From an uncultured Clostridia bacterium (GTDB lineage: Bacteria; Bacillota; Clostridia; Oscillospirales; Acutalibacteraceae): a DNA stretch of 64,000 nt. The notes beneath the pieces are model-generated. The model worked only from the letters and a program-made list of their open reading frames with translations. It had not been told where the DNA came from and did no database searches. This document shows, one piece after another, positions 48,405-57,862 of the stretch. The DNA lies in contig CALGUK010000034.1 in the NCBI GenBank assembly GCA_937920235.1, positions 1-64,000 of the forward strand, in the 5' to 3' direction. Made by a program: the position numbers and the translations under genes. Numbering within the stretch: position 1 is the stretch's first letter; each line of letters opens with the position of its first letter.

Positions 48405-49841
48405 TCAATATGCTTTGCCCCAATAGAGCATTTTATCTGCAGGCTTTCCGCAGCAAACACATTTGTCGGAAATCTTTTCCTGAACAAACGGAATACAGCG
48501 TGATGTTACTCCCGCCTGCTCCTTGAGTGCATCCTCACATTCACGGTCACCGCACCACATAGCCTTGATAAAGCCCGGCTTGTTTTCTGCAATATCTGTC
48601 ATTTCATCCATATTATGAGCCACATAGGTCATATCGCTTCTGCGCTCAAGTGCCTTATTGTAAATACCCTGATGAACAGCCTCAAGCAACTCGGGAATCT
48701 TTGTCTCAAGCTCGTCAAGTGATACAAAATATTTTTCTCTTGTGTCTCGGCGAACAATAACACACTGATTATTCTCTATATCGCGGGGACCGAGCTCAAG
48801 ACGGAGCGGAACACCCTTCATCTCGTATTCGGCATATTTCCATCCCGGTGAATTGTCACTTAAATCAATTTTTGCTCTGCAGAGCTTCTTGAGATTCTCA
48901 TAAACCTCGGTTGCTTTTTCCTTGACACCTGCCTTGTGAGCGGCAACAGGAACAACAACAACCTGAACAGGAGCAATTTTAGGCGGTAAAACGAGTCCGT
49001 TATCATCACCGTGAGTCATAATAATTGCGCCGATAAGTCTTGTTGTGCACCCCCATGAAGTCTGGAATGGGTATTTAAGCTTGTTATCTTTATCCTGGAA
49101 CTGAATTCCGAATGCCTTTGCGAAGCCGTCTCCGAAATAGTGGCTTGTTCCGGATTGCAGAGCCTTACCGTCGTGCATAAGCGCCTCAATGGTATATGTA
49201 TCCTCTGCACCGGCAAAACGCTCTTTTGCTGTTTTTACACCCTTGACAACGGGCATTGCAAGGTAATTTTCGCAAAAATCAGCATAGACATTGAGCATTC
49301 TGATCGTTTCTTCCTGCGCCTCCTCGGCAGTAGCGTGAATTGTGTGACCCTCCTGCCATAAAAACTCGCGGGTACGCAGGAAAGGTCTTGTCGTTTTTTC
49401 CCAACGAACAACAGAAACCCATTGATTGTAGAGCTTCGGTAAGTCGCGGTATGATTGAATTACATTTGCGTAATGCTCGCAGAAAAGCGTTTCAGAAGTC
49501 GGTCGAACACAAAGACGTTCTTCTAACTTTTCACTGCCGCCGTGCGTTACCCAAGCAACCTCGGGAGCAAAGCCCTCAACGTGATCCTTTTCCTTGTTAA
49601 GAAGGCTTTCGGGAATAAACATCGGCATACAGACGTTTTCGTGACCTGTTTCCTTGAACATACCATCAAGAGTTTTCTGGATATTTTCCCAGATTGCATA
49701 TCCGTAAGGTCGGATAACCATACAGCCCTTAACGCTTGTATATTCAACCAATTCCGCCTTTTTTACAACGTCGGTGTACCATTTGGCAAAATCCACGTCC
49801 ATTGAGGTGATTTCTTCAACCATCTTTTTTTGTTCAGCCAT
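48405..49841 (-). CDS. proS: Prolyl-tRNA synthetase, short (type 3, archaeal/eukaryotic-like) form
   Basis: The 478-residue class II synthetase charges tRNA-Pro. It lacks the editing domain of the long bacterial ProRS. It has IRPYGYAIWENIQ near residue 43, the motif-2 region RWEKTTRPFLRTREFLWQEG near 145, and TSWGCTTRLIGAIIMTHGDD near 250. A C-terminal zinc-like cysteine cluster (CGDRECED, then CVCCGKPAD) completes the archaeal/eukaryotic layout seen in many Clostridia. The ATG at 49841 has AAGGAAGAT before it. I see no T-box leader; the 79-base upstream gap holds only the acpP terminator. Confidence 0.95.
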   Translation of the reverse strand: MAEQKKMVEEITSMDVDFAKWYTDVVKKAELVEYTSVKGCMVIRPYGYAIWENIQKTLDGMFKETGHENVCMPMFIPESLLNKEKDHVEGFAPEVAWVTHGGSEKLEERLCVRPTSETLFCEHYANVIQSYRDLPKLYNQWVSVVRWEKTTRPFLRTREFLWQEGHTIHATAEEAQEETIRMLNVYADFCENYLAMPVVKGVKTAKERFAGAEDTYTIEALMHDGKALQSGTSHYFGDGFAKAFGIQFQDKDNKLKYPFQTSWGCTTRLIGAIIMTHGDDNGLVLPPKIAPVQVVVVPVAAHKAGVKEKATEVYENLKKLCRAKIDLSDNSPGWKYAEYEMKGVPLRLELGPRDIENNQCVIVRRDTREKYFVSLDELETKIPELLEAVHQGIYNKALERRSDMTYVAHNMDEMTDIAENKPGFIKAMWCGDRECEDALKEQAGVTSRCIPFVQEKISDKCVCCGKPADKMLYWGKAY

Positions 49842-49866
49842 TTTTATCTTCCTTATCATAAAAGAT

Positions 49867-49893
49867 ACAGGGACAAAGAAAATCTGTCCCTGT
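49867..49893 (-). terminator. Terminator of acpP
   Basis: A 9-bp stem (49867-49875 with 49885-49893); the T-rich tail ATCTTTTA is weak, so some read-through into proS is possible. Confidence 0.65.
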
Positions 49894-49920
49894 TAATAAA
49901 ATCTAATTTATAATCATCAA

Positions 49921-50145
49921 TCAGTTTTCTTCGATGAATTTAACAATATCAGCAACAGTTCTAATATTTTCAAGCTCTTCGTCAGAGATTTCCATATCGA
50001 ATTCATCTTCGAGGGTCATAACAAGATCTGCAAGGTCAATACTGTCAGCACCGAGGTCCTCAAGGAGAACAGCGTCCATTGTAACAGCGTCCTCGTCCAT
50101 TTCAAGCTGGTCACAAATAATTGCACGAACTTTTTCGAATATCAT
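49921..50145 (-). CDS. acpP: Acyl carrier protein
   Basis: The 74-residue acidic protein carries acyl chains on a 4'-phosphopantetheine arm. The modified serine is in LGADSIDLADLVM near residue 35, and EISDEELENIRTVADIVKFI follows. I chose the ATG at 50145, directly after GGAGGTG, rather than the in-frame ATG at 50163. It has its own promoter. No fatty-acid synthesis genes are adjacent, although a FabG-like SDR lies at 18421. Confidence 0.94.
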   Translation of the reverse strand: MIFEKVRAIICDQLEMDEDAVTMDAVLLEDLGADSIDLADLVMTLEDEFDMEISDEELENIRTVADIVKFIEEN

Positions 50146-50180
50146 AGCTACACCTCCAATCAAAAACTTTACTACCCAAT

Positions 50181-50209
50181 ATACTAAAATTTTTTTGTCG
50201 ATTTGTCAA
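50181..50209 (-). promoter_or_regulatory. Promoter of acpP
   Basis: On the minus strand a perfect TTGACA (50204-50209), 17 bases, then TAGTAT (50181-50186), 36 bases before the start. Confidence 0.75.
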
Positions 50210-50214
50210 CACTT

Positions 50215-51738
50215 TTATTGCAATTTTATAAATTCTGTTGCAGGAGTAAAGTCTATACCCTTTACATTTTTTACCAATTCTAAAAATGTCCTGCATATTT
50301 CTCTGCACCCGCCCGGAGTGTCGCTCTCCGCATTAAACGGCATAACAGGATCGTGAACGGAAAGACGGAGTAAAAACCATCCGTTTCGTTTTTCATCTCT
50401 GAACGAAACACGCACCCCTTCATAATTATCGGGAGCAAGAAACATTTCCGCACTCTCCTGAGCCATTTTCTTTACTGATTCTATCAATGATTCTCCGATT
50501 TCTCTGAAATTGCTCTCCGTGATGTTAAAACGAAGCTCCTTTTCCTCAAGAGGTTTTCTGAGAGAGGCAATACAATCTCCGATTTTCTTGTTTTCTTTTC
50601 TCAGCACCGCAGCCTTTATAATAATTTTTGTAACAAGATATGCACCGTCGTCGAGATAATAGTTTTCCTTAAACGCAGCGTGCCCCGAGGTTTCTATTGC
50701 AAGAGGAGTGTTTTCTCCTGCCTCGGTTCTGCGAACAGCCTCGTCAATCACGTTTTTATAACCGCGTTTAAATCTTATATGCTTTCCGCCGAGGGTGTCC
50801 TCGATAAATTCTCTGAGACCGTCACTTGTAACAGAATCCGTTACGATGCTTCCGCCCTCATTTCCCTCAAGAGCAATCACCGCCGCAAGTGCAACGATAG
50901 CATTTCTGTTGATTTCCTCGCCCTTTTCGTCAACACAAGAGGCACGGTCCACATCCGTATCAAAAATAACCCCTAAATCGCATCCGTTTTCAACGGTCGC
51001 ATTGCGGATAAACTCCATGGCAACCTTATTTTCCGGATTCGGAATATGGTTTGGGAACATTCCGTCGGGTTCTAAGAATCTGCTCGCAGAGACATCTGCT
51101 CCCAGAGGCTCAAGCACCCTTGACGCGTAAAATCCGCCAACACCGTTTCCTGCATCAACGGCAATTTTAAATCCCGAAAGCGGTTTTTCATAATTCTCTG
51201 CAGACACGCCCTGCTTAATCATATTACGAAGAATTTCCGCATATTCGGAAATATAGTCAACATCCGTAACCTGTCCGATTTTTTCCGCAACAACGCACGG
51301 CTCGGTTTCGGCCACTTCAAGTATTGATTTGAGTTCTTCACCGGAAAGTCCGCCGTCGCGGGTAAAAAATTTCAGTCCGTTTCTGTCAAACGGGTGATGA
51401 CTGGCGGTAATCTGAATTGCACCGTCACAGCCTTTTGTAACCGTAGTCATGAACATTGCAGGAGTTGAGCAGTATGAACAGTCCAGAATATTGACTCCCA
51501 TTCCGCCGACCGCTGAAATCACGGCAGTTTTTATTCTTTTCGCCGAAATTCTTGAGTCGTGTCCTACCGAAACAGTCAAATCCTCATAAGCCTTTCCCGT
51601 CTTTTCACTAAGAAATGTAATGAAAGCGACAGAAATAAATTTTACCGCCTCGTCAGTCAGTTGAATTTCTGGATGTTTTTCAGTTTCAACGGCAACTCCG
51701 CGAACATCCGTACCGCTTTTCAGATGCATCAGTTTCAT
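50215..51738 (-). CDS. Phosphohexomutase (phosphomannomutase/phosphoglucomutase)
   Basis: The 507-residue protein has the alpha-D-phosphohexomutase layout. The phosphoserine is in QITASHHPFDRNGLKFF near residue 111. The magnesium site is FDTDVDRASCVD near 261. The sugar-binding segment ETSGHAAFKENYYLDDG is near 350 and the phosphate-binding motif is near the C-terminus. The N-terminal KSGTDVRGVA is the typical start. It interconverts mannose or glucose 1- and 6-phosphates for sugar-nucleotide synthesis. It overlaps the preceding PLP-enzyme gene by four bases and has no terminator before acpP. Confidence 0.88.
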   Translation of the reverse strand: MKLMHLKSGTDVRGVAVETEKHPEIQLTDEAVKFISVAFITFLSEKTGKAYEDLTVSVGHDSRISAKRIKTAVISAVGGMGVNILDCSYCSTPAMFMTTVTKGCDGAIQITASHHPFDRNGLKFFTRDGGLSGEELKSILEVAETEPCVVAEKIGQVTDVDYISEYAEILRNMIKQGVSAENYEKPLSGFKIAVDAGNGVGGFYASRVLEPLGADVSASRFLEPDGMFPNHIPNPENKVAMEFIRNATVENGCDLGVIFDTDVDRASCVDEKGEEINRNAIVALAAVIALEGNEGGSIVTDSVTSDGLREFIEDTLGGKHIRFKRGYKNVIDEAVRRTEAGENTPLAIETSGHAAFKENYYLDDGAYLVTKIIIKAAVLRKENKKIGDCIASLRKPLEEKELRFNITESNFREIGESLIESVKKMAQESAEMFLAPDNYEGVRVSFRDEKRNGWFLLRLSVHDPVMPFNAESDTPGGCREICRTFLELVKNVKGIDFTPATEFIKLQ

Positions 51739-53006
51739 TTGATGAGACCTCTCTTTAAAAGTTCTTCAGTTGCAAGCATTACTCCGATTTTTCCGCTGTG
51801 GAAATTGAGTCCGCCCTGCATCCACACCGCAAAGGGTTCACGCAACGGAGCATCGGCAGACAATTCTATTGACGAACCGTTTGTGAAAGCACCTGCTGAC
51901 ATAATAACCTGATTATCATATCCCGGCATATCCCACGGTTCCGGTGTGACGTATGAATCCACAGGCGCACCCTTCTGGAGTCCCTGGCAAAAGGCAATCA
52001 AATTCTCCTCATTTTCAAGGCAGATTGCCTGTATTATATCATGACGCTCTTCTTCAACCGACGGTGTGACCTCAAATCCCAGCTCCGTATAAACCGCCGC
52101 CGCAAAAACAGCTGTTTTAAGTGCCTCGCCCACAACGTGAGGTGAATTGAAAAGCCCCATAAACAGACTTCTGTTCTGACCGAGTGTGGCACCGACCTCA
52201 ACACCGAGTCCCGGTGTTGTCAATCTGTATCCGCAAAGCTCTACCAGATCCTTACGGCCTGCAATATATCCGCCGCAGGAAGCAATTCCGCCGCCTGCAT
52301 TCTTTATGAGTGAACCCGCCATAAGATCTGCTCCGACTTCGGTAGGCTCTTTGATTTCGGTAAACTCACCGTAACAGTTATCTACCATAACTATTGCTCG
52401 TTTATTTACTCTATGTACAATTTCACATACCTTTTTGATCTCATCAACGGATATGGTATGGCGAAGAGAATATCCGCGTGAACGCTGAATGTATACCATT
52501 CTTACGCTTTTATCCGAAGCAGATTTTTCAACTGCCTCATAGTCAATCTCGTCCGTATCGGTCAGATCAATCTGCTGATAACTGACACCGAAATCAAACA
52601 GTGTACCCTCTCCTGCATTCTTTCCGCCGAGTCCGATTGTGGAGTGAAGTGTGTCGTAGGGCGTTCCCGTGACACATAGCATAACATCTCCGGGACGAAG
52701 AATACCGTAAAGACATACGGCGAGAGTGTGCGTTCCGCTTGCAAGAGCACCTGACCTTATTATCGCACTTTCCGCACCGAAGATATCCGCTGTCAGCACA
52801 TCAAGCTTTTCTCTGCCCTTGTCTCCGTAGCCGTAACCTGTTGATGTGTTGAAATCTGTTTCATCAACTCGGTTTCTTATAAAAGCGGAAAGCACCTTCT
52901 GCTGATTATATTCCGTTATTTTTTCCGTCCTGCCGAATACCTTTTCTGCCTTTTTTAAAGCGACATCCGATATTTCTCTGACACGATCGCTGATTTCAAA
53001 AAACAT
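51735..53006 (-). CDS. PLP-dependent methionine gamma-lyase-like protein (YnbB family)
   Basis: The 423-residue protein belongs to the family once called aluminium resistance proteins, a fold-type I PLP group related to cystathionine lyases. It has STGYGYGDKGREKLD near residue 54, IRSGALASGTHTL near 83, the aspartate in VDNCYGEF near 210 and the PLP lysine in AGSLIKNAGGG near 236. The C-terminal MQGGLNFHSGKIG is family-typical. The reaction in vivo is not firmly established. It follows the GNAT gene by one base. Confidence 0.87.
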   Translation of the reverse strand: MFFEISDRVREISDVALKKAEKVFGRTEKITEYNQQKVLSAFIRNRVDETDFNTSTGYGYGDKGREKLDVLTADIFGAESAIIRSGALASGTHTLAVCLYGILRPGDVMLCVTGTPYDTLHSTIGLGGKNAGEGTLFDFGVSYQQIDLTDTDEIDYEAVEKSASDKSVRMVYIQRSRGYSLRHTISVDEIKKVCEIVHRVNKRAIVMVDNCYGEFTEIKEPTEVGADLMAGSLIKNAGGGIASCGGYIAGRKDLVELCGYRLTTPGLGVEVGATLGQNRSLFMGLFNSPHVVGEALKTAVFAAAVYTELGFEVTPSVEEERHDIIQAICLENEENLIAFCQGLQKGAPVDSYVTPEPWDMPGYDNQVIMSAGAFTNGSSIELSADAPLREPFAVWMQGGLNFHSGKIGVMLATEELLKRGLIK

Positions 53007-53007
53007 T

Positions 53008-53691
53008 TCACATTTCCCTTATTTCTTTTACGGCTTCAAATCCGCATTTTTTATAAAATTTTATGTTTTCCTCTCTTGAAACAAGATAAACAATCTCTCG
53101 CTCCGAACACGATAGAAGATTTTCAACTAATCTCTTCCCGTATCCGTTTCTTCTGCGTGCTTCTTTTATATATACGTCCGTAATGATAGATATATTTTGA
53201 CTAAACTGAATAAATCCGCTGCCGATATCCTCGCCGTTTTCAGTTATGAGAACGCCCTTGCACTTTCCCATATCCTTCAACAGCATTTTTAAGGATACAA
53301 TTTCCGCGTTTCTCGAGAAAGAACTGCCGTCAACAGACTTCATTCTTGCAAACTGTGACTTCTCACAACCGGCATCTGCTGTATCACCGATTTTTCTTAT
53401 TCTCATAAGATATTTTTTTTCTGTTCTGTTTTCGTCTCCGCGATTTTTAGCTTGTAAAAACTCAATTTCCTCAAAATTCGTATTCTCGCTCGGGAAAACT
53501 AACACTCGCTCGCTTTCAGCCGTGGCAATGATTGCGGTGATTTCATTTTTTTCATTATACTGTGCCAACAAAACACCGTCATTCAGCCGGACCTCCTCGC
53601 ATAAACCTGTTTCACAGATGAGCACGGCATATTCCTCTTCACCCAAATAGTCAAAAATCGTCTTATCAATATAACGGATACTTTTAACCAT
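53008..53691 (-). CDS. GNAT-family acetyltransferase
   Basis: The 227-residue protein has a C-terminal GNAT domain (about residues 130-225) with a strand-rich DVYIKEARRRNGYGKRLVENLL segment that contains the acetyl-CoA loop R-R-x-G-x-G. The closing FYKKCGFEAV is also present. The N-terminal 120 residues show no family I recognise and may bind the substrate. It overlaps the M42 peptidase gene by eight bases and is followed after one base by the YnbB-family gene. Substrate unknown. Confidence 0.82.
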   Translation of the reverse strand: MVKSIRYIDKTIFDYLGEEEYAVLICETGLCEEVRLNDGVLLAQYNEKNEITAIIATAESERVLVFPSENTNFEEIEFLQAKNRGDENRTEKKYLMRIRKIGDTADAGCEKSQFARMKSVDGSSFSRNAEIVSLKMLLKDMGKCKGVLITENGEDIGSGFIQFSQNISIITDVYIKEARRRNGYGKRLVENLLSCSEREIVYLVSREENIKFYKKCGFEAVKEIREM

Positions 53692-54700
53692 TTGAAAGCT
53701 CCTCCGTCAAGGCCTTAACAAGCGCCTTGACATTCTCCATATCGGCTTTACTGCCGACCGAAGCGGAGGAATGAATATAGCGGCACGGCAAGGACACAGC
53801 AACCGTCATTATACCGCCTGCCGCTTTGTGAATTGCCGACGCATCATTTCCGCCTACAACAACGGTTTTTGTCTGATTCTTAATACCGTTTTTATCTGCT
53901 ATGGCTCTTGCACGCTTATACAGTTCTTTATTATAAATTGTTCCTCGGTCCATAAAGGACACTACAGCACCGCCGCCCACTCTGCAAACTTTTTTGTTTT
54001 CGGGAGTATCGGGAATATCCGATGCGGTAGTTGTCTCGATTACAACGGCATAATTCGGAGATAATGTATATGCCGAAACAGTTGCTCCGCGTGTTCCGAC
54101 CTCCTCCTGCACCGTAAATACACAGGTATAGTCAATTTTTGACTTTTCTTGAAGAAGTTCAATCATGATCGCACAGCCGAGCCTGTCATCAAGTGCCTTT
54201 GACTTTATCATAGAAGCGCCGAATTCAACAAAATCCGAACAGAAATATCCGTAATCACCGAGCTGAATATGTTTTTCCGCCTCGTTTCTGTCTTCAAAGC
54301 CGAAATCGACATATACATTTTCTATTTCCGGGATTTTCTTTCCCTCATCCTTTGAGCATTGATGAATAGCCTTGCCTCCCGCAACTCCTGTATTACCGTT
54401 AACAGTTATTTTTTTACCGAATAAGGCGGAGCTGTCTATTCCGCCGACAGGAGCAACACTCACAAACCCATTCTCATAAATATAGGTAACAATAAATGCC
54501 ACCTCGTCCATATGTGCAAAAAGAGTAACACTTTTTTTCGGTTTTTCCGTACCCTTTTTATTGACGATAAGATTTCCCAACGGATCAACGGCATAATCGC
54601 AGTCCCCGGGCAGTTGTGAAATTATAAATTCTCTCACTCTTTTTTCGTCACCGGAACCGCCGTTCAGCTCACAAAGGGATTTCAAAAGTTCAAAATTCAT
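53684..54700 (-). CDS. M42-family metalloaminopeptidase (second of a tandem pair)
   Basis: The 338-residue cytosolic protein has M42 (glutamyl aminopeptidase/PepA) marks: LFAHMDEVAFIV near residue 61, KALDDRLGCAIM near 170, the catalytic VQEEVGTRGA near 200, an aspartate in VVIETTTASD near 221, and the final histidine in CRYIHSSA near 305. These peptidases form large hollow dodecamers that trim peptides. The start at 54700 has GGAGAGGGTGTGAG upstream; the ATG at 54730 lies inside the preceding gene without a ribosome site. Confidence 0.9.
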   Translation of the reverse strand: MNFELLKSLCELNGGSGDEKRVREFIISQLPGDCDYAVDPLGNLIVNKKGTEKPKKSVTLFAHMDEVAFIVTYIYENGFVSVAPVGGIDSSALFGKKITVNGNTGVAGGKAIHQCSKDEGKKIPEIENVYVDFGFEDRNEAEKHIQLGDYGYFCSDFVEFGASMIKSKALDDRLGCAIMIELLQEKSKIDYTCVFTVQEEVGTRGATVSAYTLSPNYAVVIETTTASDIPDTPENKKVCRVGGGAVVSFMDRGTIYNKELYKRARAIADKNGIKNQTKTVVVGGNDASAIHKAAGGIMTVAVSLPCRYIHSSASVGSKADMENVKALVKALTEELSNG

Positions 54701-54704
54701 AAAC

Positions 54705-55697
54705 TCACACCCTCTCCAGAAAATCCGCAATTAACCTTGCACAGTTTTCAATATCTCTTATGTCAACAGTTTCTACCGGAGTATGCATATATCTTATCGG
54801 GAGTGAAACCAACACAGACGGTATGCCACCCTTGGAAATTGTTATGTGATCTGCGTTAGTTCCCGTTCTTCCGTTCATTATCTCTTTCTGATAGGGAATA
54901 TTATTTTCACGGGCGGTGCTGACAAGTAATTCCGTATATTCTCTGTCAAGAATCGGTGCATAGCCTATCATTGGTCCGCCGCACATTTTTCCGCAATCCT
55001 TTGCATTTGATTCGGGAGTATCGGCAAAGCTTACATCAACAGCAAGCGACAAATCGGCATCTGCATTAAACGAAGCACATTTAGCACCTGTGCCTCCCGT
55101 TTCTTCCTGAGCAGAGCAAACAAGCGTTATTTCATTGTTTGTATGAGTATATTCCAACGCCTTTAACAGCACAGCTATTCCGCCGCGGTCATCAATATAC
55201 GGTGATGCTGCACGGTTTTCATTCAGAATTGAAAAATTGCTTCTGAATGATGCTTTATCACCCACGGAGACCGTTTTTTCGGCTTCTTCCTTCGTCATAC
55301 CTATATCAACGGTTACCGTTCCGTCTTCAGAAACTCTGTTTTCGCCGTCTGAGAGATGGGGTGGAACAGTACACACCACTCCGTAAAAATCGGTTTTCCC
55401 GTGAATTGTCAACTCCATTCCCTCTGCGGTTCGCATATCCACACCGCCGACCTTCTGCAAACGGAGAAATCCCTCCTCCGTTATCTGTGTAACGACAAAG
55501 CCTATTGTATCGAGATGTGCATCGAGCAGAATGTGCTTTCCGTTGCCGTTACGGTGAATTATTATATTGCCGGATAGATCAGAGGAAACCTCTCCATACG
55601 GTGAAAAAAGCCCCTTTAAAGCCTCAAAGGAGCTTGTTTCTTCCCCTGCAACGCCGGCAGGGGATGTCAATTTTTCCAATAGTTCAAGTGTTGTCAT
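54705..55697 (-). CDS. M42-family metalloaminopeptidase (first of a tandem pair)
   Basis: The 330-residue protein is a paralogue of the gene that follows. It has LLDAHLDTIGFVV near residue 58, YIDDRGGIAVLLKAL near 168, the catalytic CSAQEETGGTGA near 197, DVSFADTP near 221 and the final histidine in IRYMHTPVE near 305. The two M42 enzymes differ enough to suggest different peptide preferences or a mixed assembly. AAAGGTCG precedes the ATG. It lies 30 bases after galK with no terminator between. Confidence 0.9.
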   Translation of the reverse strand: MTTLELLEKLTSPAGVAGEETSSFEALKGLFSPYGEVSSDLSGNIIIHRNGNGKHILLDAHLDTIGFVVTQITEEGFLRLQKVGGVDMRTAEGMELTIHGKTDFYGVVCTVPPHLSDGENRVSEDGTVTVDIGMTKEEAEKTVSVGDKASFRSNFSILNENRAASPYIDDRGGIAVLLKALEYTHTNNEITLVCSAQEETGGTGAKCASFNADADLSLAVDVSFADTPESNAKDCGKMCGGPMIGYAPILDREYTELLVSTARENNIPYQKEIMNGRTGTNADHITISKGGIPSVLVSLPIRYMHTPVETVDIRDIENCARLIADFLERV

Positions 55698-55727
55698 TCA
55701 AATCGACCTTTGCTTTTTATTACAGCA

Positions 55728-57008
55728 TTATATCTCTATACCGCCAACAGGACGGATAATGAGCACATAGCAGGAACCTTCACCGAAGATGTCCTCCATT
55801 GCCTTCTTGTAATCTGCAAGAATATCGTTGGGTACAAAAGCCTGAATTGTACCTGCAAATCCGCCGCCGTGAACTCTCCACGCACCTTTTCCCTTGAGAA
55901 GCTCCTCGGAGAGCGCAAGTGCAAGTGAAACGGGCTGTTCGAGCGGTTTTTTAACAGAAAATACGTTCTGATTATATTTATAAGATGAATCTCCGCTCTC
56001 GAGTATGTATGATTTAAATGTCTCAAAATCGCCGTTTCTGAGTGCCTCAACCTCTTTAAGAACTCTTGCATTGTCTGCAAAGAAATGCATTGCGCGAAGC
56101 ACTGCTCTGTCACCGACTTTTTTGCGTACAGCGGGAATATTGCTCCTGAATTCTTCTTCGTCAACCTCACGAAGAACACTCTTTCCGAAGCAAGAGGCAA
56201 CACTTTCCATCTCACTGCGGATAGCAGCATAATCATCTGTAAGGTCCGAATGGCTTCCCTTTGTGTCAACAATGCAAAGTGAGTGTCCCGATGAAGCAAA
56301 ATCGAACTTAACTTCTTCAACAACCGGCTCTGACGGGTTGTTGAAATCTATCGTTACAAATCCGCCCACGGAGCAAGCCATCTGGTCCATAAGTCCGCAG
56401 GGCTTGTCGAAATATACATTTTCGGCATACTGAGCAATTTTAGCGATCGTCACTGCATCAACCTGACCGTCATTGTAAAGGTAGTTGAGCATTGTTCCGA
56501 CAAGAACTTCATATGCCGCAGAGGAAGAAAGTCCCGAGCCGGAAAGAACGCTTGACATTGTCACAGCATCAAATCCGCCGATTTTATATCCGTATTTCAA
56601 AAATCCTGCACACATGCCGCGCACAAGAGCAGGAGAATGTCCCTTCTCGTCTTCCTTTATTTCAAGGTCTGTAATATCGCAAACATCCATTTTGTATCCG
56701 CGTGATTTTACACGGACAATATTCTCGTCGTTCTTGGAAGCAACGGCTATTGCATCCAGATTAATACCTGCCGCGAGAACTCTTCCGTGATTGTGATCGG
56801 TATGGTTGCCTCCGACCTCTGTTCTTCCCGGTGCAGAAAAAAGTCTCACCTCTCTGTCTGCGCTGAAAATTTCAGCGAAATCGTTTGCAAGACCTACGTA
56901 TCTTTGATGCTGCGCTTTTACGGCTTCCTCAGTCACATAAACTCTTTTGAACCGTAAATCGTATTCGCCGCCGAGAATTGCATCCTTAAGCATCTGAACA
57001 TTTGCCAT
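55728..57008 (-). CDS. galK: Galactokinase
   Basis: The 426-residue GHMP kinase phosphorylates alpha-D-galactose at C1. It has the galactokinase signature GRTEVGGNHTDHNHGRVLAAGI near residue 61, the ATP-binding GSGLSSSAAYE near 156, the catalytic aspartate region KPCGLMDQMAC near 201, and the C-terminal VHGGGFAGTIQAFVP near 384. It is somewhat longer than the common 390 residues. It overlaps the TVP38 gene by 23 bases. No galT or galE is in the window. Confidence 0.92.
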   Translation of the reverse strand: MANVQMLKDAILGGEYDLRFKRVYVTEEAVKAQHQRYVGLANDFAEIFSADREVRLFSAPGRTEVGGNHTDHNHGRVLAAGINLDAIAVASKNDENIVRVKSRGYKMDVCDITDLEIKEDEKGHSPALVRGMCAGFLKYGYKIGGFDAVTMSSVLSGSGLSSSAAYEVLVGTMLNYLYNDGQVDAVTIAKIAQYAENVYFDKPCGLMDQMACSVGGFVTIDFNNPSEPVVEEVKFDFASSGHSLCIVDTKGSHSDLTDDYAAIRSEMESVASCFGKSVLREVDEEEFRSNIPAVRKKVGDRAVLRAMHFFADNARVLKEVEALRNGDFETFKSYILESGDSSYKYNQNVFSVKKPLEQPVSLALALSEELLKGKGAWRVHGGGFAGTIQAFVPNDILADYKKAMEDIFGEGSCYVLIIRPVGGIEI

Positions 57009-57726
57009 CTTTATCTTCTCCTTTTCTTTTTTCCAAAGTAATATTTACAATGAGTGTTGTTAACCCTGACAATACAAGCAAAAATATAATCGGACCCATA
57101 AAACTCCAGGTAAAAGGTTGAGCTATGTTTCCGCCCATTACGGAATAGGTCCATATTTTCGGGAAAAATCCCAAAAGCGATGCCACCATAAAGCCGTCAA
57201 CGGGGAATTTCATTCCGCCGTATGTTTTGCTCACAAGATTCATGGGGACAGAAGGAATAACTCTGAGCGCCACAAGAACTCCCAGCTTTGTTTTTCCGTG
57301 ATGCTCCAACATTTCCCGTATATTATCGTATTTTTCAAGCTTTTTTATGGCAACTCCACCCTTTGTGAATCTTCCCCAAAAATAAGTGATAATCAGCACA
57401 ACGGCTGTCCCTGCAGTATTTATCAGAATCGCCGTGACAGGCTGAAACATTACGCCGGTCATTATAAGAATAAACGGAAAGGGAATCGGCAGAAACCCTC
57501 TGAGTATATAAACACCGAAAATCGCCAATACAATAAGATACTTATTCTCAAGAGAAATTATGAAATTTTGTAATCTGTCAAGAGTGTGTAAAAACTCTGC
57601 CCAACCGCCCTCAGCGACCTTTGTGCTCATAACCACCGTAACAACCGCAATTACAATTGCCGCAATGAAAAGGCCTGCCGAAATAATATACAGCACACTC
57701 TTTCTGTTCAGGTTTCTCTTTTCCAT
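56986..57726 (-). CDS. TVP38/TMEM64 (DedA-superfamily) membrane protein
   Basis: The 246-residue protein has five or six membrane segments and the family core: LRGFLPIPFPFILIMTGVMF near residue 76, FWGRFTKGG near 117, and ALRVIPSVPMNLVSKTYGGM near 154. Proteins of this group are membrane lipid scramblases or lipid-linked transporters. It is first in the galK-M42 operon and overlaps galK by 23 bases. The 136-base gap upstream, shared with the divergent dehydrogenase gene, is very AT-rich. Confidence 0.88.
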   Translation of the reverse strand: MEKRNLNRKSVLYIISAGLFIAAIVIAVVTVVMSTKVAEGGWAEFLHTLDRLQNFIISLENKYLIVLAIFGVYILRGFLPIPFPFILIMTGVMFQPVTAILINTAGTAVVLIITYFWGRFTKGGVAIKKLEKYDNIREMLEHHGKTKLGVLVALRVIPSVPMNLVSKTYGGMKFPVDGFMVASLLGFFPKIWTYSVMGGNIAQPFTWSFMGPIIFLLVLSGLTTLIVNITLEKRKGEDKDGKCSDA

Positions 57727-57862
57727 TCAGTTCACCATTCAAAAAATTTCGATACATTGTAATTTTATAATATTTATTAAAAAAGGTCAATGTTTTTGTT
57801 GTTATATTATAATATTTTATGTTAAAATGATATATATTATCATATTCAAAGGTTGTGATTTT

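Noticed and set aside
49842..49920. T-box leader for proS
   Set aside because: The gap is only 79 bases, is mostly the acpP terminator, and lacks the T-box sequence.
57560..57862. N-terminal extension of the 2-hydroxyacid dehydrogenase
   Set aside because: The extension would translate the antisense of the TVP38 gene and AT-rich promoter DNA; the ATG at 57863 has a ribosome site and gives a normal family length.
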